Shown here one piece after another: positions 45,676 through 56,236 of a stretch of 64,000 nt of DNA. The DNA lies in assembly GCF_000820765.1 (NCBI RefSeq), contig NZ_CCYH01000027.1, positions 1 through 64,000 on the forward strand, written 5' to 3'. The position numbers and the translations under genes are program-made. Every line of letters begins with the position of its first letter. Position 1 is the first letter of the stretch. This DNA is from Candidatus Soleaferrea massiliensis AP7. Lineage in GTDB: Bacteria; Bacillota; Clostridia; Oscillospirales; Ruminococcaceae. The notes under the pieces are model-generated. The model saw only the letters and a program-made list of their open reading frames with translations, made no database searches and was not told the DNA's origin.

Positions 45676-48300
45676 ATGGCAGAGCTTTCACCCATGATGA
45701 AACAGTATACCAACATCAAAAAGCAGTACCAAGATGAAATCCTGTTTTATCGGCTCGGCGACTTTTACGAGATGTTTTTCGACGATGCGATCAAAGCGTC
45801 GAAGGAACTGGAACTGACCCTGACCGGCAGGGACTGCGGACAGGAAGAGAAGGCCCCGATGTGTGGCGTACCCTATCACAGCTACGAGGCATATGTCAAG
45901 CGGCTGGTGGAGAAGGGGTACAAGGTCGCCATCTGCGAGCAGGTGGAGGACCCGGCAAAGTGTAAGGGCATCGTCAAGCGGGAGGTCGTACGGGTCATCA
46001 CGCCGGGTACGATCATTGAAACCAGTATGCTCGACGAAACCAGCAACAACTTCCTGTGCTGCATCTATCTCAATGAGAAGAAAAAGGCAGGCGTCTGCTT
46101 TGCGGATATCTCCACCGGACAGATCTACATCACCGAGCTGGTGGACAAGAATATCCAGAACCGGCTGATGAATGAGATCGGGCGGTTCACGCCTTCGGAG
46201 ATCATCTTCAATCCGCGGGTGCTGAAATGCAAGAAGCTCACGGACTTCATCAAGGTCACGCTGAACTGCACGGTGGATTATTATGAGGAAGAGGACTTTG
46301 CGCTGGAGCCCAATACCCGTGAGGTCCTGAACCATTTTAAAAAACCGCTGCCGGATATCGGGCTGGACGACAAGGATACGGCGATACAGTGCCTGGGCGT
46401 GCTGCTCTCCTATGTCTCCAAGACGCAGATGTCCGGTCTGGAACGGCTGCACACCGTCAACTTTTACAACGACAACCAGTTTATGAATCTCGATCTGGTC
46501 GCGCGCCGGAATCTGGAGCTCACCGAAACGATGCGTTCCAAAGAGAAGAAAGGCTCCCTGCTGTGGGTGCTTGACAGGACCAAAACCGCCATGGGGAAAC
46601 GGCTCATCAAAACCTATCTGGAACAGCCGCTTTTGAATCCCGCGCTGATCAACAACCGGCTCAACGCGGTCCAGGTGCTTTATCAGGAAAATGTCCTGCT
46701 GCAGAGCCTGACCGAGCTGCTGACCCATGTCTTCGATATGGAACGGCTGATGACCAAGATCGTCTATGGCAATGCGAACGCAAGGGAGGTCAGGGCGCTG
46801 GCCTTTACGTCGAGGGTGCTTCCTCAGATCAAGCAGAGCATCGAAGGCATCGACACCATTATGCTGCGGGAAATCTATCAGAATATCGACACCCTGGAAG
46901 ATATCCATGACATGATAGAAAACGCGATCGTCGACGACCCGCCGGTCAACCTCAAGGACGGGCATGTGATCCGTACGGGATACAACCGCGAGCTTGACGA
47001 ACTCAGGGACATTGTCCGGCACTCTAAACAGTATCTGACCAATTTGGAGTCGTCGGAGAAGGAGAAAACCGGCATCAAGAATCTGAAGATCGGCTACAAC
47101 AAGGTTTTCGGATATTACATAGAGGTAACCAAGTCCAATCTGCCGCTGGTACCAAAGGCGTACATCCGCAAGCAGACGCTGGCGAACTGTGAGCGGTACA
47201 TCACCGAAGAGTTAAAGGAGCTGGAAAGCAAAATACTTGGAGCCAATGAAAAGATCGTCCTGCTCGAGCAGGACCTCTTTGAACAGATACGCAAGGAGAT
47301 TGCGGCGCAGCTCTACCGCATCCAGCTGACCGCACAGGCCGTCGCCAAGCTGGATGTGCTCTGTTCGTTCGCGTCGGTCAGCGTCAAGCAGGGTTACTGC
47401 TGCCCGACCATCACGCTGGGCGATGAGATCATCATCAAGGATGGCCGCCATCCGGTGGTTGAAGCGGTGCAGAGCGGCTCGCTGTTTGTGGCGAACGACA
47501 CCGACCTCAACTGCGCGGACCGGCAGATCGCCGTGATCACCGGACCGAACATGGCAGGAAAATCCACCTATATGCGCCAGGTGGCCCTGATCACCCTGAT
47601 GGCGCAGATCGGCTGCTTTGTGCCGGCTAAGTCGGCGCAGATCGGCATTGTGGACGGCATCTATACCCGTGTCGGCGCATCCGACGATCTGGCGAGCGGG
47701 CAGTCCACCTTCATGGTCGAGATGAACGAGGTTGCGAACATCCTTCGAAACGCGACCAGAAAGAGCCTGCTGATCCTCGATGAGATCGGCCGCGGCACCT
47801 CGACCTTCGACGGCATGAGCATTGCGCGCGCGATTCTGGAATACATCGCGGATTCCAAAAAGTTGGGCGCCAAAACGCTGTTTGCCACCCACTACCACGA
47901 GCTGACCGAGCTGGAGGAGATGTTCGACTGCATCAAGAACTACAACATCGCGGTCAAGAAGCGCGGGGACGACATCATCTTTCTGAGAAGGATTATCCCG
48001 GGCGGCACCGACGACAGCTACGGCATCGAGGTTTCGAAGCTGGCGGGCATCCCGAACGAGGTGGTCAAGCGCGCCTATGAGATTCTGGACAATCTGGAAA
48101 ACGGCATCGGCATCAACCTGCCGAAGAACGTCAAGGTCAAAAAGCGGGAGTACAATCCGGACCAGTTCATCATCCAGAATCCGCAGGATAATGAGGTGAT
48201 CAAGCGGCTGGGGGAAATCGACACCAACGTCCTTTCCCCGCTGGAAGCGCTCAACATCCTGCATGAGCTCAAGCTGATCAGCGGTAAGAAGGACGGCTGA
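45676..48300 (+). CDS. mutS: DNA mismatch repair protein MutS
   Basis: Recognises mismatches and loops in DNA; 874 aa, full length. The N-terminal mismatch domain has FYEMF (about residue 31) including the Phe that wedges into the mispair. Walker A is GPNMAGKST near residue 622, DEIGRGTST follows, and the C-terminal tail includes YEILDNLE. It acts with MutL 145 bases downstream. The start at 45676 follows GGGAG. Confidence 0.98.
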   Translation: MAELSPMMKQYTNIKKQYQDEILFYRLGDFYEMFFDDAIKASKELELTLTGRDCGQEEKAPMCGVPYHSYEAYVKRLVEKGYKVAICEQVEDPAKCKGIVKREVVRVITPGTIIETSMLDETSNNFLCCIYLNEKKKAGVCFADISTGQIYITELVDKNIQNRLMNEIGRFTPSEIIFNPRVLKCKKLTDFIKVTLNCTVDYYEEEDFALEPNTREVLNHFKKPLPDIGLDDKDTAIQCLGVLLSYVSKTQMSGLERLHTVNFYNDNQFMNLDLVARRNLELTETMRSKEKKGSLLWVLDRTKTAMGKRLIKTYLEQPLLNPALINNRLNAVQVLYQENVLLQSLTELLTHVFDMERLMTKIVYGNANAREVRALAFTSRVLPQIKQSIEGIDTIMLREIYQNIDTLEDIHDMIENAIVDDPPVNLKDGHVIRTGYNRELDELRDIVRHSKQYLTNLESSEKEKTGIKNLKIGYNKVFGYYIEVTKSNLPLVPKAYIRKQTLANCERYITEELKELESKILGANEKIVLLEQDLFEQIRKEIAAQLYRIQLTAQAVAKLDVLCSFASVSVKQGYCCPTITLGDEIIIKDGRHPVVEAVQSGSLFVANDTDLNCADRQIAVITGPNMAGKSTYMRQVALITLMAQIGCFVPAKSAQIGIVDGIYTRVGASDDLASGQSTFMVEMNEVANILRNATRKSLLILDEIGRGTSTFDGMSIARAILEYIADSKKLGAKTLFATHYHELTELEEMFDCIKNYNIAVKKRGDDIIFLRRIIPGGTDDSYGIEVSKLAGIPNEVVKRAYEILDNLENGIGINLPKNVKVKKREYNPDQFIIQNPQDNEVIKRLGEIDTNVLSPLEALNILHELKLISGKKDG

Positions 48301-48445
48301 CGCACAAATTCGAGACAGTATCTTGGCGTTACTCATCTGTTTTGGTCGAAGCTTTAGTCGTTTTTCAAAAAGGAAACATACATTTTTCAAAATAAGAATA
48401 TCGAACAAATGATTACAGAAGACAGAATAAGCGAGGTGAGTTTGA

Positions 48446-50494
48446 TTGGCAAATATCCGTGTTCTGGACAAGCAGGTCGCCGAACAGATTGCGGCGGGAG
48501 AGGTCATTGAACGGCCGGCGTCGGTGGTCAAGGAGCTTGTCGAAAACGCCATCGATGCGGGTGCGACAACCATCACCGTCGAAATCAGGCGGGGCGGTGT
48601 GACCTTCCTGCGCGTGACCGACAACGGAAAGGGCATCGAGCCGGATGACGTGCCGACGGCGTTTCTGCGGCACGCAACCAGCAAGGTGCAGACCAGCGAG
48701 GACCTCGACACGATCTTTACGCTGGGTTTCCGCGGCGAGGCGCTCGCATCCATCTGCGCGGTGTCCAAAGTGGAGCTTTTGACCAAAACAGCCGGGCAGC
48801 AGAACGGCACCCGTTACGTCGTGCACGGCGGCGAAGAGGTTTTCCGCGATGAAGCGGGCTGCCCGGACGGCACCACCGTCGTCGTGCGGGATATCTTCTA
48901 CAATGTACCCGCGCGCATGAAATTCCTGAAAAAAGATGTGACCGAAGCGAACGCGATTGCGTCAATCGTCGACAAGATGGCGCTGGCCAACGAGCAGATA
49001 TCCTTCCGGCTCATCAACAACGGCACCGAAAAGCTCTTTACGCCGGGGGACAGCAACCCGCTGTCAGCCGTCTATGCGGTGTTCGGGCGGGAATTTGCCG
49101 GTTCGCTGGTCAAGGTGGATTATGAGGAGAACGGCCTGCGCGTCCATGGATTCATCAGCCGGCCCTCCGCTTCACGGCCCAACCGGCGGATGCAGCACTT
49201 CTTCATCAACCGGCGGTACATCAAGTCACAGGTGCTGATGGCCTCGCTGGAGGAAGCGTACAAGCACGCCATCATGGTTGGGAAGTTTCCGGCCTGCGTC
49301 CTGAACATTGAGATTCCGCCGAACACCGTCGACGTCAACGTACATCCCGCCAAGCTCGAGGTGCGCTTTGCGGATGAACGCCGCGTCTTCCAGCTGCTGT
49401 ATGCGGCGGTCAGAAATACACTGATGAGCGCGGAAGATCATGTGCCGATCAGGATTGCCGACCAGCAGAAGGCATTTACATCCGCTCAGCCGAAAGCGCC
49501 TGAACAGCTGCATATGACGGCGCAGGCCTATAAGGAAGCATTCGGCGCGCAGCCGGCGGAAAAGCCGCGGCCATCCTGTGAGCCGGCTGAGGATGGCTCT
49601 GTAATCGGACAGCGCCGTTCCCAGTATGAAGCGGCGATACCCGCGGAAAAATCCAAAGCACAGGGGCAAACCATTCTGCGGCAGCCCACCGCTGTTGTCT
49701 ATGAAAGCAGTCGTTCCTGGCCCGAAACCGCCGCCGAGGATGCGCAAAATCAGCAGATGAAAACCGAGGAGATTGAGTGGCGAAGGATCGAGCGGGAGCA
49801 GGCCGCGTCGTTGACCCAGCCTGTGATGCCGATGGAAACTCAGCGTACGAACCTGGAGACAGGCGGGTCACAGGATGCTCCCGAACATACAGGGGGTTCG
49901 GAGAATACCGGCTTCTCGGACATCGACGAATACCGCGTGATCGGCGAAGCGTTCTGTACCTACATTGTCGTGGAGCATCATGACGAGCTGCTGCTGATCG
50001 ACAAGCATGCGGCGCATGAACGCATCCTGTATGAACAGATACTGGAAGGTGCAAAGGAGCACAAACAGGTGCTGCTCGCGCCGGTGACGGTCAGCCTGAG
50101 CCGGGAGGAGTATGACGCGGCCATCCGTCATCTGGAGCTGTTTGACGAGGTCGGGTTTGAAACCGAGGACTTTGGGGAAGGCATGCTGATTGTGCGGTCG
50201 GTCCCAATCAGTCTCAGCGAAAAGAGCGTGTCGGATATCATCTGCGAAATTGCGGATGAGATGGCAAATCATAAGCGGAAGATCCTTCCCGAAGACCTGG
50301 ACTGGCTGTATCATTCGGTTGCCTGCCGCGCGGCGATCAAGGCGAACGACCGCAGCTCCAAGCTGGAGCTCAGACAGCTGGTATCCATTTTGAAGGAGCA
50401 TCCGGATATTCAGCACTGCCCGCACGGCCGGCCCATCTATCTGAAGCTCACCCAAAAGGAGCTGGAAAAACAGTTTGGACGGTTGGGCTCATGA
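48446..50494 (+). CDS. mutL: DNA mismatch repair protein MutL
   Basis: Mismatch repair ATPase and, in Gram-positives, nicking endonuclease; 682 aa. The GHKL ATPase domain is clear (IAAGEVIERPASVVKELVENAIDAGA; DNGKGI; GFRGEALASI). A disordered, Gln/Pro-rich linker (about 335-490) leads to the dimerising endonuclease domain with the motif DKHAAHER (Lys where DQHA is usual) and the C-terminal zinc-site elements CRAAIKAND and CPHGRP. The start is a TTG at 48446 with GAGGTGAG before it. Confidence 0.97.
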   Translation: MANIRVLDKQVAEQIAAGEVIERPASVVKELVENAIDAGATTITVEIRRGGVTFLRVTDNGKGIEPDDVPTAFLRHATSKVQTSEDLDTIFTLGFRGEALASICAVSKVELLTKTAGQQNGTRYVVHGGEEVFRDEAGCPDGTTVVVRDIFYNVPARMKFLKKDVTEANAIASIVDKMALANEQISFRLINNGTEKLFTPGDSNPLSAVYAVFGREFAGSLVKVDYEENGLRVHGFISRPSASRPNRRMQHFFINRRYIKSQVLMASLEEAYKHAIMVGKFPACVLNIEIPPNTVDVNVHPAKLEVRFADERRVFQLLYAAVRNTLMSAEDHVPIRIADQQKAFTSAQPKAPEQLHMTAQAYKEAFGAQPAEKPRPSCEPAEDGSVIGQRRSQYEAAIPAEKSKAQGQTILRQPTAVVYESSRSWPETAAEDAQNQQMKTEEIEWRRIEREQAASLTQPVMPMETQRTNLETGGSQDAPEHTGGSENTGFSDIDEYRVIGEAFCTYIVVEHHDELLLIDKHAAHERILYEQILEGAKEHKQVLLAPVTVSLSREEYDAAIRHLELFDEVGFETEDFGEGMLIVRSVPISLSEKSVSDIICEIADEMANHKRKILPEDLDWLYHSVACRAAIKANDRSSKLELRQLVSILKEHPDIQHCPHGRPIYLKLTQKELEKQFGRLGS

Positions 50495-50944
50495 TCGTGT
50501 AACGGCTTATAACACTTATATCGGTTACATAAGGCTGAGATATATAAACTGGATTGTAACGGTTTTGCGGTACGATTTCCGTTACCATTCCGCTGCCCGG
50601 TACATTTTATGAATCCGTCATCATCTGCAGGTACGGTGTTTCCCAGCAATTTCATAAACATTTATTGACGTACTGTCGCACAAAAGGACAGGGAATAACC
50701 TGAACCCAAACGTTAAAGCGGAGACAGCATCACAGCCGGATAACCAATCCTGCCGGCTCTGGCAATGATACCGTTATATCCATCGTTTCAGAGTTTTATC
50801 GCGCGGCATGCCTGTTCGGCCGCGTTCAATACCGGGCCTAAATGCTGTACGGGTATTAGTCAAAATGATAAAATAATTCTATGAGACTTGTTTTTATGAA
50901 AGATCATGGTATGATAATGATAGAACACAAACCGGAGTGAGAGT
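50495..50944. other. Intergenic stretch between mutL and miaA
   Basis: About 450 bases without a supported gene. Short echoes such as GTAACGG/CGTTAC dyads (about 50515-50585) occur. A promoter-like TTGTTT...TATGAT pair (about 50888-50915) may serve miaA. Confidence 0.4.
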
Positions 50945-51880
50945 ATGATCAATCTTGTCGCAGTGGTCGGACCGACGGCGTCCGGCAAAACGGCGCTGGG
51001 CGTCGCGCTGGCACAGCGGTATCATGGGGAGATTGTCTCCGCCGATTCGATGCAGATCTACAGGGAGATGCAGATCGGCACCGCGAAGCCGTCCGCTGAA
51101 GAGATGCGGGGCATCCCGCACCATCTGATGGATTTTGTCGATCCCGCAGAGAATTTCAGCGCGGCGGATTATGTCCGGTGTGCGAAGCCGGTCATTTCCG
51201 GCATCCACGCGCGGGGGAAGCTGCCGGTACTGGTCGGCGGCACCGGCCTTTATGTGCGCGCGCTGCTCGAAAACATCCAGTTCAAAGAGGCCGAAAGCGA
51301 TTCCGCTGTTCGGCTCAGGCTGGAGGAAGAGGGCCGCGCATACGGACCGCTCACGCTTTGGGAAAGGCTCAAAGCAGTGGATCCCGTCCTTGCTGAAAAG
51401 CTGCATCCGAACAATCAGGGCCGGGTTATCCGCGCTCTGGAGGTGTACGAGCTGACCGGCATCCCGATGAGTGAGCATCAGCGCCGCTCGAGACTCGCGC
51501 CGAGAGAATACAATACCTGTATGATCGGCCTTGCGTACCGCGACCGGCAGAAGCTGTATGACCGCATCAACCTGCGGGTTGAGAAGATGATGGATGCGGG
51601 GCTTTTGCAGGAAGCACAGCGCCTGTACCGTCAGAGTCTCAGCCGGACAGCCAGGCAGGCCATCGGCTACAAGGAGCTGTTCCGCTATTTCGACGGGGAG
51701 CTTTCTTTGGAAGAGGCGGTCGATAAGATCAAGCAGGAGAGCCGCCGGTATGCGAAACGACAGCTGACCTGGTTTCGCCGGGAAGAACATATAAATTGGA
51801 TTTATATGGATGATATGGACGAAATAGAAAATTTATTGGAAATTTGCGGAAAAAGTATGGAAATTTGTGGGATACTATGA
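50945..51880 (+). CDS. miaA: tRNA dimethylallyltransferase
   Basis: Transfers the dimethylallyl group to A37 of tRNAs reading UNN codons; 311 aa. The P-loop is GPTASGKT (9-16), followed by DSMQIY (35-40) and VGGTGLYV (about 97-104). The C-terminal half has the QAIGYKE segment. The product is the substrate of MiaB encoded upstream. The hfq gene follows 56 bases later, the widespread miaA-hfq pair. Confidence 0.97.
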   Translation: MINLVAVVGPTASGKTALGVALAQRYHGEIVSADSMQIYREMQIGTAKPSAEEMRGIPHHLMDFVDPAENFSAADYVRCAKPVISGIHARGKLPVLVGGTGLYVRALLENIQFKEAESDSAVRLRLEEEGRAYGPLTLWERLKAVDPVLAEKLHPNNQGRVIRALEVYELTGIPMSEHQRRSRLAPREYNTCMIGLAYRDRQKLYDRINLRVEKMMDAGLLQEAQRLYRQSLSRTARQAIGYKELFRYFDGELSLEEAVDKIKQESRRYAKRQLTWFRREEHINWIYMDDMDEIENLLEICGKSMEICGIL

Positions 51881-51936
51881 TATCATGTAGGAGAACCAAG
51901 CGGATAGCCGCGAACTATTTGGAAGGAAGTGCAAAG

Positions 51937-52197
51937 ATGATGAACAAACCAATCAATCTGCAGGACGTGTTTTTAAATCAGGCAAGAAAGGACAAGATTC
52001 CGGTCACCATTTACCTGACCAACGGATTCCAGTTCAAAGGCGTGGTCAAGGGCTTCGACAACTTTACCGTGGTGCTGGACTGCGAGAGCAAACAGAATCT
52101 TGTATATAAGCATGCCATCTCCACAATCATCCCTTCACGATCGATCAACATTGTGGAGGCGGTCGAGAAGGAAGCGCAGGCAAACGGAGAGAGATAG
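51937..52197 (+). CDS. hfq: RNA chaperone Hfq
   Basis: An 86-aa Sm-like ring protein binding small RNAs and mRNAs. Sm1 is [26 protein letters not shown] and Sm2 is YKHAISTI. The ATG at 51937 (or the next at 51940) follows GGAAGGAAG. It lies between miaA and a membrane adaptor gene, and its stop is one base before the next start. The tail after Sm2 is short, as in Firmicutes. Confidence 0.96.
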   Translation: MMNKPINLQDVFLNQARKDKIPVTIYLTNGFQFKGVVKGFDNFTVVLDCESKQNLVYKHAISTIIPSRSINIVEAVEKEAQANGER

Positions 52198-52198
52198 G

Positions 52199-53437
52199 AT
52201 GGAGAAGATTGTCAGACGGCTGGCGGTAATCCTCATCATCCTGATCGTGCTCGGCATCGGCGGATATCAGCTGTTTCGCTACCTGAATCCGCCGTACAAG
52301 TTTGAAACGGCCTATCAGGCGACGATGGATGATTTTGTGGAGGGCAAGGGCCTTATTATCCGCAATGAACAGCTCATTGAACAGCAGGCCGGCGATTACG
52401 CCGTTGCTTACACCCAGTCGGACGGCAGCAAGGTCGCCAAGGGCGGCAAGGTCGCGCAGCTGTATACCGATGACAGCGACATCCAGTACCAGACACAGAT
52501 TGACAGTATGAAGGAGGAGCTCGAGCTGCTTGAGAAAGCCGAGCAGTCGGCGGTCGTCTATCTGACCGATGCCGACATGACGGCCAAACAGCTCAGCGAA
52601 CAGCTCTATGGGCTGTCCGACCTGATGGACGGCACCTGTGCCGACAGGGCGGAGAGCGTGCACGGCGAGCTGCTGTTCGAGCTGAACCGCCGTCAGGTAT
52701 CCTTGGGCACGGTGAAGGATTTCTCCGAGCGCAAAAGTGCGCTGCAGACCCAGATTTCCGAACTGGAAGGCAAGCTCGGCGCGGGCGTGCAGGACATCAC
52801 CTCCGATGAGGCGGGCTACTTTACCAGCGTTGTGGACGGGTTTGAGGACCGTCTCAGTGTCTCGGACCTTGACCGGCTGAAGGTTTCCGACCTGGATGCG
52901 ATGATGGATGAAAAACAGCAGATCTCCGGCACGGCCGTGGGCAAGATCATTGTCGGTTATGACTGGCGCATTGCGGTGCCGGTCGATCCCGCGGATGCGG
53001 AGAAATTCTCCGAGGGCAGCACACTGACCGTCAGCTTCGAGGACCTGCCGGACGTCAAAGCGCCCGGAACGGTCGTCGGTCTCAAGCAGGACAATACCTC
53101 TGACAAGGCGTATGCGATCATCCGGCTGGATTATATGAACGCCGCGCTTTCCCGTATGCGCACCGCCGAGCTGAAGATCACGTTCGCGAGCTATACCGGC
53201 CTGCGCATCAATAAGGATGCGGTCCGGCTTCAGGACGGCACGGAGGGCGTTTATGTCAATGAACAGAATTATGCGGTCTTTAAGCGCATCAACATCATCT
53301 ATCGGACCGACGCGTACGTTCTGACCAGCGACAAAGGCATTTCAGAGGAGGAACTCAGCGCGTACAGCTGGGTGCAGCTCTATGACAATATCGTGGTGGA
53401 AGGCAGGGATTTGTATGAAGGAAAACCGCTTCGATGA
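52199..53437 (+). CDS. HlyD-like membrane-anchored adaptor protein
   Basis: A 412-aa protein with one N-terminal membrane helix (residues 5-25) and an outside part resembling the HlyD/efflux adaptor family: a barrel-like start, a coiled coil around 95-190 (EEELELLEKAEQ; SELEGKLG) and a C-terminal beta section with ITFASYTGLRINKDAVRL. Clostridia commonly have this gene beside sepF. The function is unknown; no ABC partner is encoded. It is coupled to hfq and to the next gene, which it overlaps by 23 bases. Confidence 0.85.
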   Translation: MEKIVRRLAVILIILIVLGIGGYQLFRYLNPPYKFETAYQATMDDFVEGKGLIIRNEQLIEQQAGDYAVAYTQSDGSKVAKGGKVAQLYTDDSDIQYQTQIDSMKEELELLEKAEQSAVVYLTDADMTAKQLSEQLYGLSDLMDGTCADRAESVHGELLFELNRRQVSLGTVKDFSERKSALQTQISELEGKLGAGVQDITSDEAGYFTSVVDGFEDRLSVSDLDRLKVSDLDAMMDEKQQISGTAVGKIIVGYDWRIAVPVDPADAEKFSEGSTLTVSFEDLPDVKAPGTVVGLKQDNTSDKAYAIIRLDYMNAALSRMRTAELKITFASYTGLRINKDAVRLQDGTEGVYVNEQNYAVFKRINIIYRTDAYVLTSDKGISEEELSAYSWVQLYDNIVVEGRDLYEGKPLR

Positions 53438-54149
53438 GGAGAAGCGCGCCCTTAGAGAACGTTTAAAAAGTGTTATGGACCAGGTTCACAATCAGATGGT
53501 AAAATCGAACAGAAGCATCGATGATCTGCGCGTGATGGCTGTCACTAAGACCATCGATCCCGAAATCATCAATGAGGCGATCCATCAGGGCATCGCGCTG
53601 CTCGGCGAAAACCGCGCGCAGGAGCTGCTGGAGAAGTACGAGATCTATGACAAACAGGGAGTCGACATCCATTTCATCGGGCATCTGCAGACCAACAAGG
53701 TCCGGCAGATCGCCGACAAGGTCTGTATGATCGAATCGGTCGACAGCCTGAAGCTGGCTTCGGAGATCGACAAGGAGATGGCGAAGCGCGACAGCGTTAT
53801 GGAAATTCTTGTCGAGGTCAACATTGGAGGCGAGCAGAGCAAATCCGGCATCGCCAAGGAGATGACCGAACAGCTTTTGGAACAGATTTCCTCGATGCGG
53901 CACCTCAGGGTGCGCGGACTCATGACAATTCCGCCGGTTTGCGAAAAAAAAGAGCAGGTTCTTCGATATTTTGAAGATATGTACCGGTTATTTGTTGACA
54001 TCAGGGCCAAAAACATGGATAATATAGATATGTCCTATCTGTCGATGGGCATGTCGGGCGATTATCTCGAAGCCATTCAGTGCGGCGCAAACATCATCCG
54101 TTTGGGTACGGCGCTGTTTGGACGGAGGAGCCGTCCGGTCAACGTGTAA
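53415..54149 (+). CDS. PLP homeostasis protein (YggS/PLPBP family)
   Basis: A 244-aa PLP-binding protein. It folds as a single barrel like the N-domain of alanine racemase: the PLP lysine lies in VMAVTKTIDPE (about residue 44), then LGENRAQELLEKYE, FIGHLQTNK, and SMGMSGDYLEAI...IRLGTALFGRR at the phosphate site. It balances PLP and does not have a known catalytic reaction. The ATG at 53415 overlaps the previous gene; this head-to-tail arrangement with sepF is conserved in Firmicutes. Confidence 0.94.
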   Translation: MKENRFDEEKRALRERLKSVMDQVHNQMVKSNRSIDDLRVMAVTKTIDPEIINEAIHQGIALLGENRAQELLEKYEIYDKQGVDIHFIGHLQTNKVRQIADKVCMIESVDSLKLASEIDKEMAKRDSVMEILVEVNIGGEQSKSGIAKEMTEQLLEQISSMRHLRVRGLMTIPPVCEKKEQVLRYFEDMYRLFVDIRAKNMDNIDMSYLSMGMSGDYLEAIQCGANIIRLGTALFGRRSRPVNV

Positions 54150-54168
54150 TGTAGGAGGAAAAATAGGG

Positions 54169-54600
54169 ATGAGCTTTTTTAACAAACTCTTTGGAAACCC
54201 CGACGACGAATTTGAGGAAGAGACAGTCGATGAAATAGAAGAAAAGGTTGAGGAGGAAAAACCGGCGCCGTCCTTCAGCGAGCCGGCCCGCAACCGCGCA
54301 AAGATCACCAACATCCACCCGACCACGCAGCTTCAGGTTGTGCTGGTCAAGCCGGAGCGCTTTGAGGAGGCAAGCTCGATTGCCGATCACCTGAACGCGA
54401 AGAAAACCGTAGTGCTGAACCTCGAGGCAGCCGGCAAGGACACCGCCCGCCGCCTGATTGACTTTCTAAGCGGCGTCGCCTACGCGAACAACGGCCAGGT
54501 CCAGAAGGTCTCCAGCAGCACCTTCATCATTACGGCGCACAACGTCGATCTGATGGGTGAGATTCTGGACGAGATTGAGAACGGCAACCTGTATTATTGA
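54169..54600 (+). CDS. sepF: Cell division protein SepF
   Basis: A 143-aa FtsZ-binding protein that shapes the division septum. The N-terminus MSFFNKLFG is the membrane-binding amphipathic helix, followed by an acidic linker and the core (LVKPERFEEASSIADHLNAKKTVVLNLE; RRLIDFLSGVAYA). AGGAGGA 11 bases before the start. The next gene begins one base after its stop. It belongs to the conserved sepF-ylmH-divIVA cluster. Confidence 0.95.
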   Translation: MSFFNKLFGNPDDEFEEETVDEIEEKVEEEKPAPSFSEPARNRAKITNIHPTTQLQVVLVKPERFEEASSIADHLNAKKTVVLNLEAAGKDTARRLIDFLSGVAYANNGQVQKVSSSTFIITAHNVDLMGEILDEIENGNLYY

Positions 54601-54601
54601 G

Positions 54602-55366
54602 ATGAACCTGAACCATCTGAATGAGGAGGACAGGCTGTTTATCTCCCGCATCGGCGACCTGTTCGCCATTTCGCAGACGCGGAATATTCCGAAGTACATA
54701 GGATTTTTGAATGAACGCGAGGTCTTTCTGGCCTCAGAGCTGATCCGGCAGCAGGGATTTACAGGCTGCCGGTTCTTCGGCGGCTACGAAGGCGCCGCCA
54801 GGGTGGTGCTTGGCGCGCTGCCGGATTATCTACAGGATTCGGAAGCGTCCTTCCCGGTGCGCTGCGTCGGCGTGCGCTACCCGAAGCAGTATGCCTTATC
54901 CCACCGCGACTTTCTCGGCACGCTGATGCATCTGAACATCGCGCGGGAATGCGTCGGGGATATTGTGGTCGGGGAAGGGCAGGCATACCTCTTTGTGCTG
55001 GAGCAGGTCGTGCCGCTGATTCTGGATGAGGTTGTCAAGATCGGCTCGGTCGGCGTGAAGTGCGAGGAGACGCAGCCGCCTGAAATCGAATCGGAGCAGG
55101 CCTTTGAGGAGATTTCCGGAACCATCGGCTCCGAAAGGCTGGATGCCGTTGTCGCGCTGGCCACAAGGCTCAGCCGACAGAAGAGCTGCGAGCTGATCAG
55201 CCGCGGGCTGGTCCAGTTACAGTATGAAACCGTCTCGAAGCCGGATATCCCGCTGAAAGAGGGGGATGTCTTTTCGATTCGCGGATATGGAAAATACAAA
55301 CTGAGCAGGATAGGCTCGCTCAGCAAAAAGGGCCACCTGCATATCACCATTGAACAATACCGTTAA
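54602..55366 (+). CDS. YlmH-like S4-domain RNA-binding protein
   Basis: A 254-aa protein with an N-terminal YlmH/Rqc-associated part (MNLNHLNEEDRLFISRIGDLF; FTGCRFFGGYEGA) and a C-terminal S4 RNA-binding domain from about 180 (RLDAVVALATRLSRQKSCELISRGLVQL). In Bacillus, YlmH is linked to ribosome quality control with RqcH/RqcP (established knowledge). The start follows the sepF stop directly. It lies between sepF and divIVA, the usual order. Confidence 0.92.
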   Translation: MNLNHLNEEDRLFISRIGDLFAISQTRNIPKYIGFLNEREVFLASELIRQQGFTGCRFFGGYEGAARVVLGALPDYLQDSEASFPVRCVGVRYPKQYALSHRDFLGTLMHLNIARECVGDIVVGEGQAYLFVLEQVVPLILDEVVKIGSVGVKCEETQPPEIESEQAFEEISGTIGSERLDAVVALATRLSRQKSCELISRGLVQLQYETVSKPDIPLKEGDVFSIRGYGKYKLSRIGSLSKKGHLHITIEQYR

Positions 55367-55382
55367 GGGGGTTAAGGATACG

Positions 55383-55937
55383 ATGACACCGAACAACATC
55401 AAAGAAGTCCGGTTCCGAAAGAGCTTCCGCGGCTACGATGTCAGAAGCGTCGAGGCCTACAAGGAAGAGGTTGCAAAGGCGTATGCGAATCTTCTGGAGG
55501 AGAAGGAAGATCTCGAAGAGAAGCTGCGGGTCGTTGCAGGCCGTCTGCAGGAGTACATCAAAGAAGAGGACAGCCTGAGCAAGGCGATTCTCTGCGCGCA
55601 GAAGACCGGCGACCAGCTTGTCGCTGAGGCGGAAGAGAAGGCTGCCCGGATTGTTGAGCACGCGAACCAGCAGACCGAGCAGATGATGGAAAATACCCGC
55701 CGCCAGATCGAACGGGAGCAGCTTTCGCTGAACCGTCTGCAGCATGAGGTTTCCAACTTCAAAAGCAAGCTGATTTCCATCTATAAGACCCATATCGAAC
55801 TGATCACGGCGCTTCCAGATGAGGAAGTGGACGAATCCGCGCGTTCGGTCAAGGTGGAAGAGAAGGCCGATGCGCCGGCGAAATCCCGTGCATCAGAGGA
55901 AAAGGCCGAGGAAGAAGAGAATCTGGCCTACAATTGA
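55383..55937 (+). CDS. DivIVA family cell division/polarity protein
   Basis: A 184-aa coiled-coil protein that marks curved membranes. The N-terminal lipid-binding part is RFRKSFRGYDVRSVEAY, followed by coiled coil to about 140 and an Ala/Glu-rich tail (VEEKADAPAKSRASEEKAEEEE). It interacts with partners in septum placement; the tail length is variable in the family. AAGG at a short distance precedes the ATG at 55383. It is the last gene before a 300-base gap. Confidence 0.93.
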   Translation: MTPNNIKEVRFRKSFRGYDVRSVEAYKEEVAKAYANLLEEKEDLEEKLRVVAGRLQEYIKEEDSLSKAILCAQKTGDQLVAEAEEKAARIVEHANQQTEQMMENTRRQIEREQLSLNRLQHEVSNFKSKLISIYKTHIELITALPDEEVDESARSVKVEEKADAPAKSRASEEKAEEEENLAYN

Positions 55938-55959
55938 ACGGTGCAGACCGCGCAGCGGA

Positions 55960-55996
55960 CAGCTGAAACGCGAATGGAAGGGCCGCGTTTCAGCTG
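55960..55996 (+). terminator. 13-base hairpin after divIVA
   Basis: CAGCTGAAACGCG (55960-55972) and CGCGTTTCAGCTG (55984-55996) are perfect complements; no T run follows. It is terminator-like or RNA-stabilising. The remaining bases to 56236 show no gene. Confidence 0.55.
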
Positions 55997-56236
55997 CCCG
56001 GTGCTGCAATGAAATATCAGGGCGGTTTGGGTGGAAAACCTGTCATTGGATGAAGCTGTGCTGTACGGCGCGTTTCCGAGGTTCAAAAGGGCCCCGCTTC
56101 GATATCCAGATGCGGATGCCCACTCCCGTATGATACCGTCCGTGCCGGATTATAGACAAGTCTGATAGGCCATTTATGGCAGAATATGCGGTGCGCCCGC
56201 TTCGGGCACGCCGCAAAATTTTCGTGGAGGAGTACT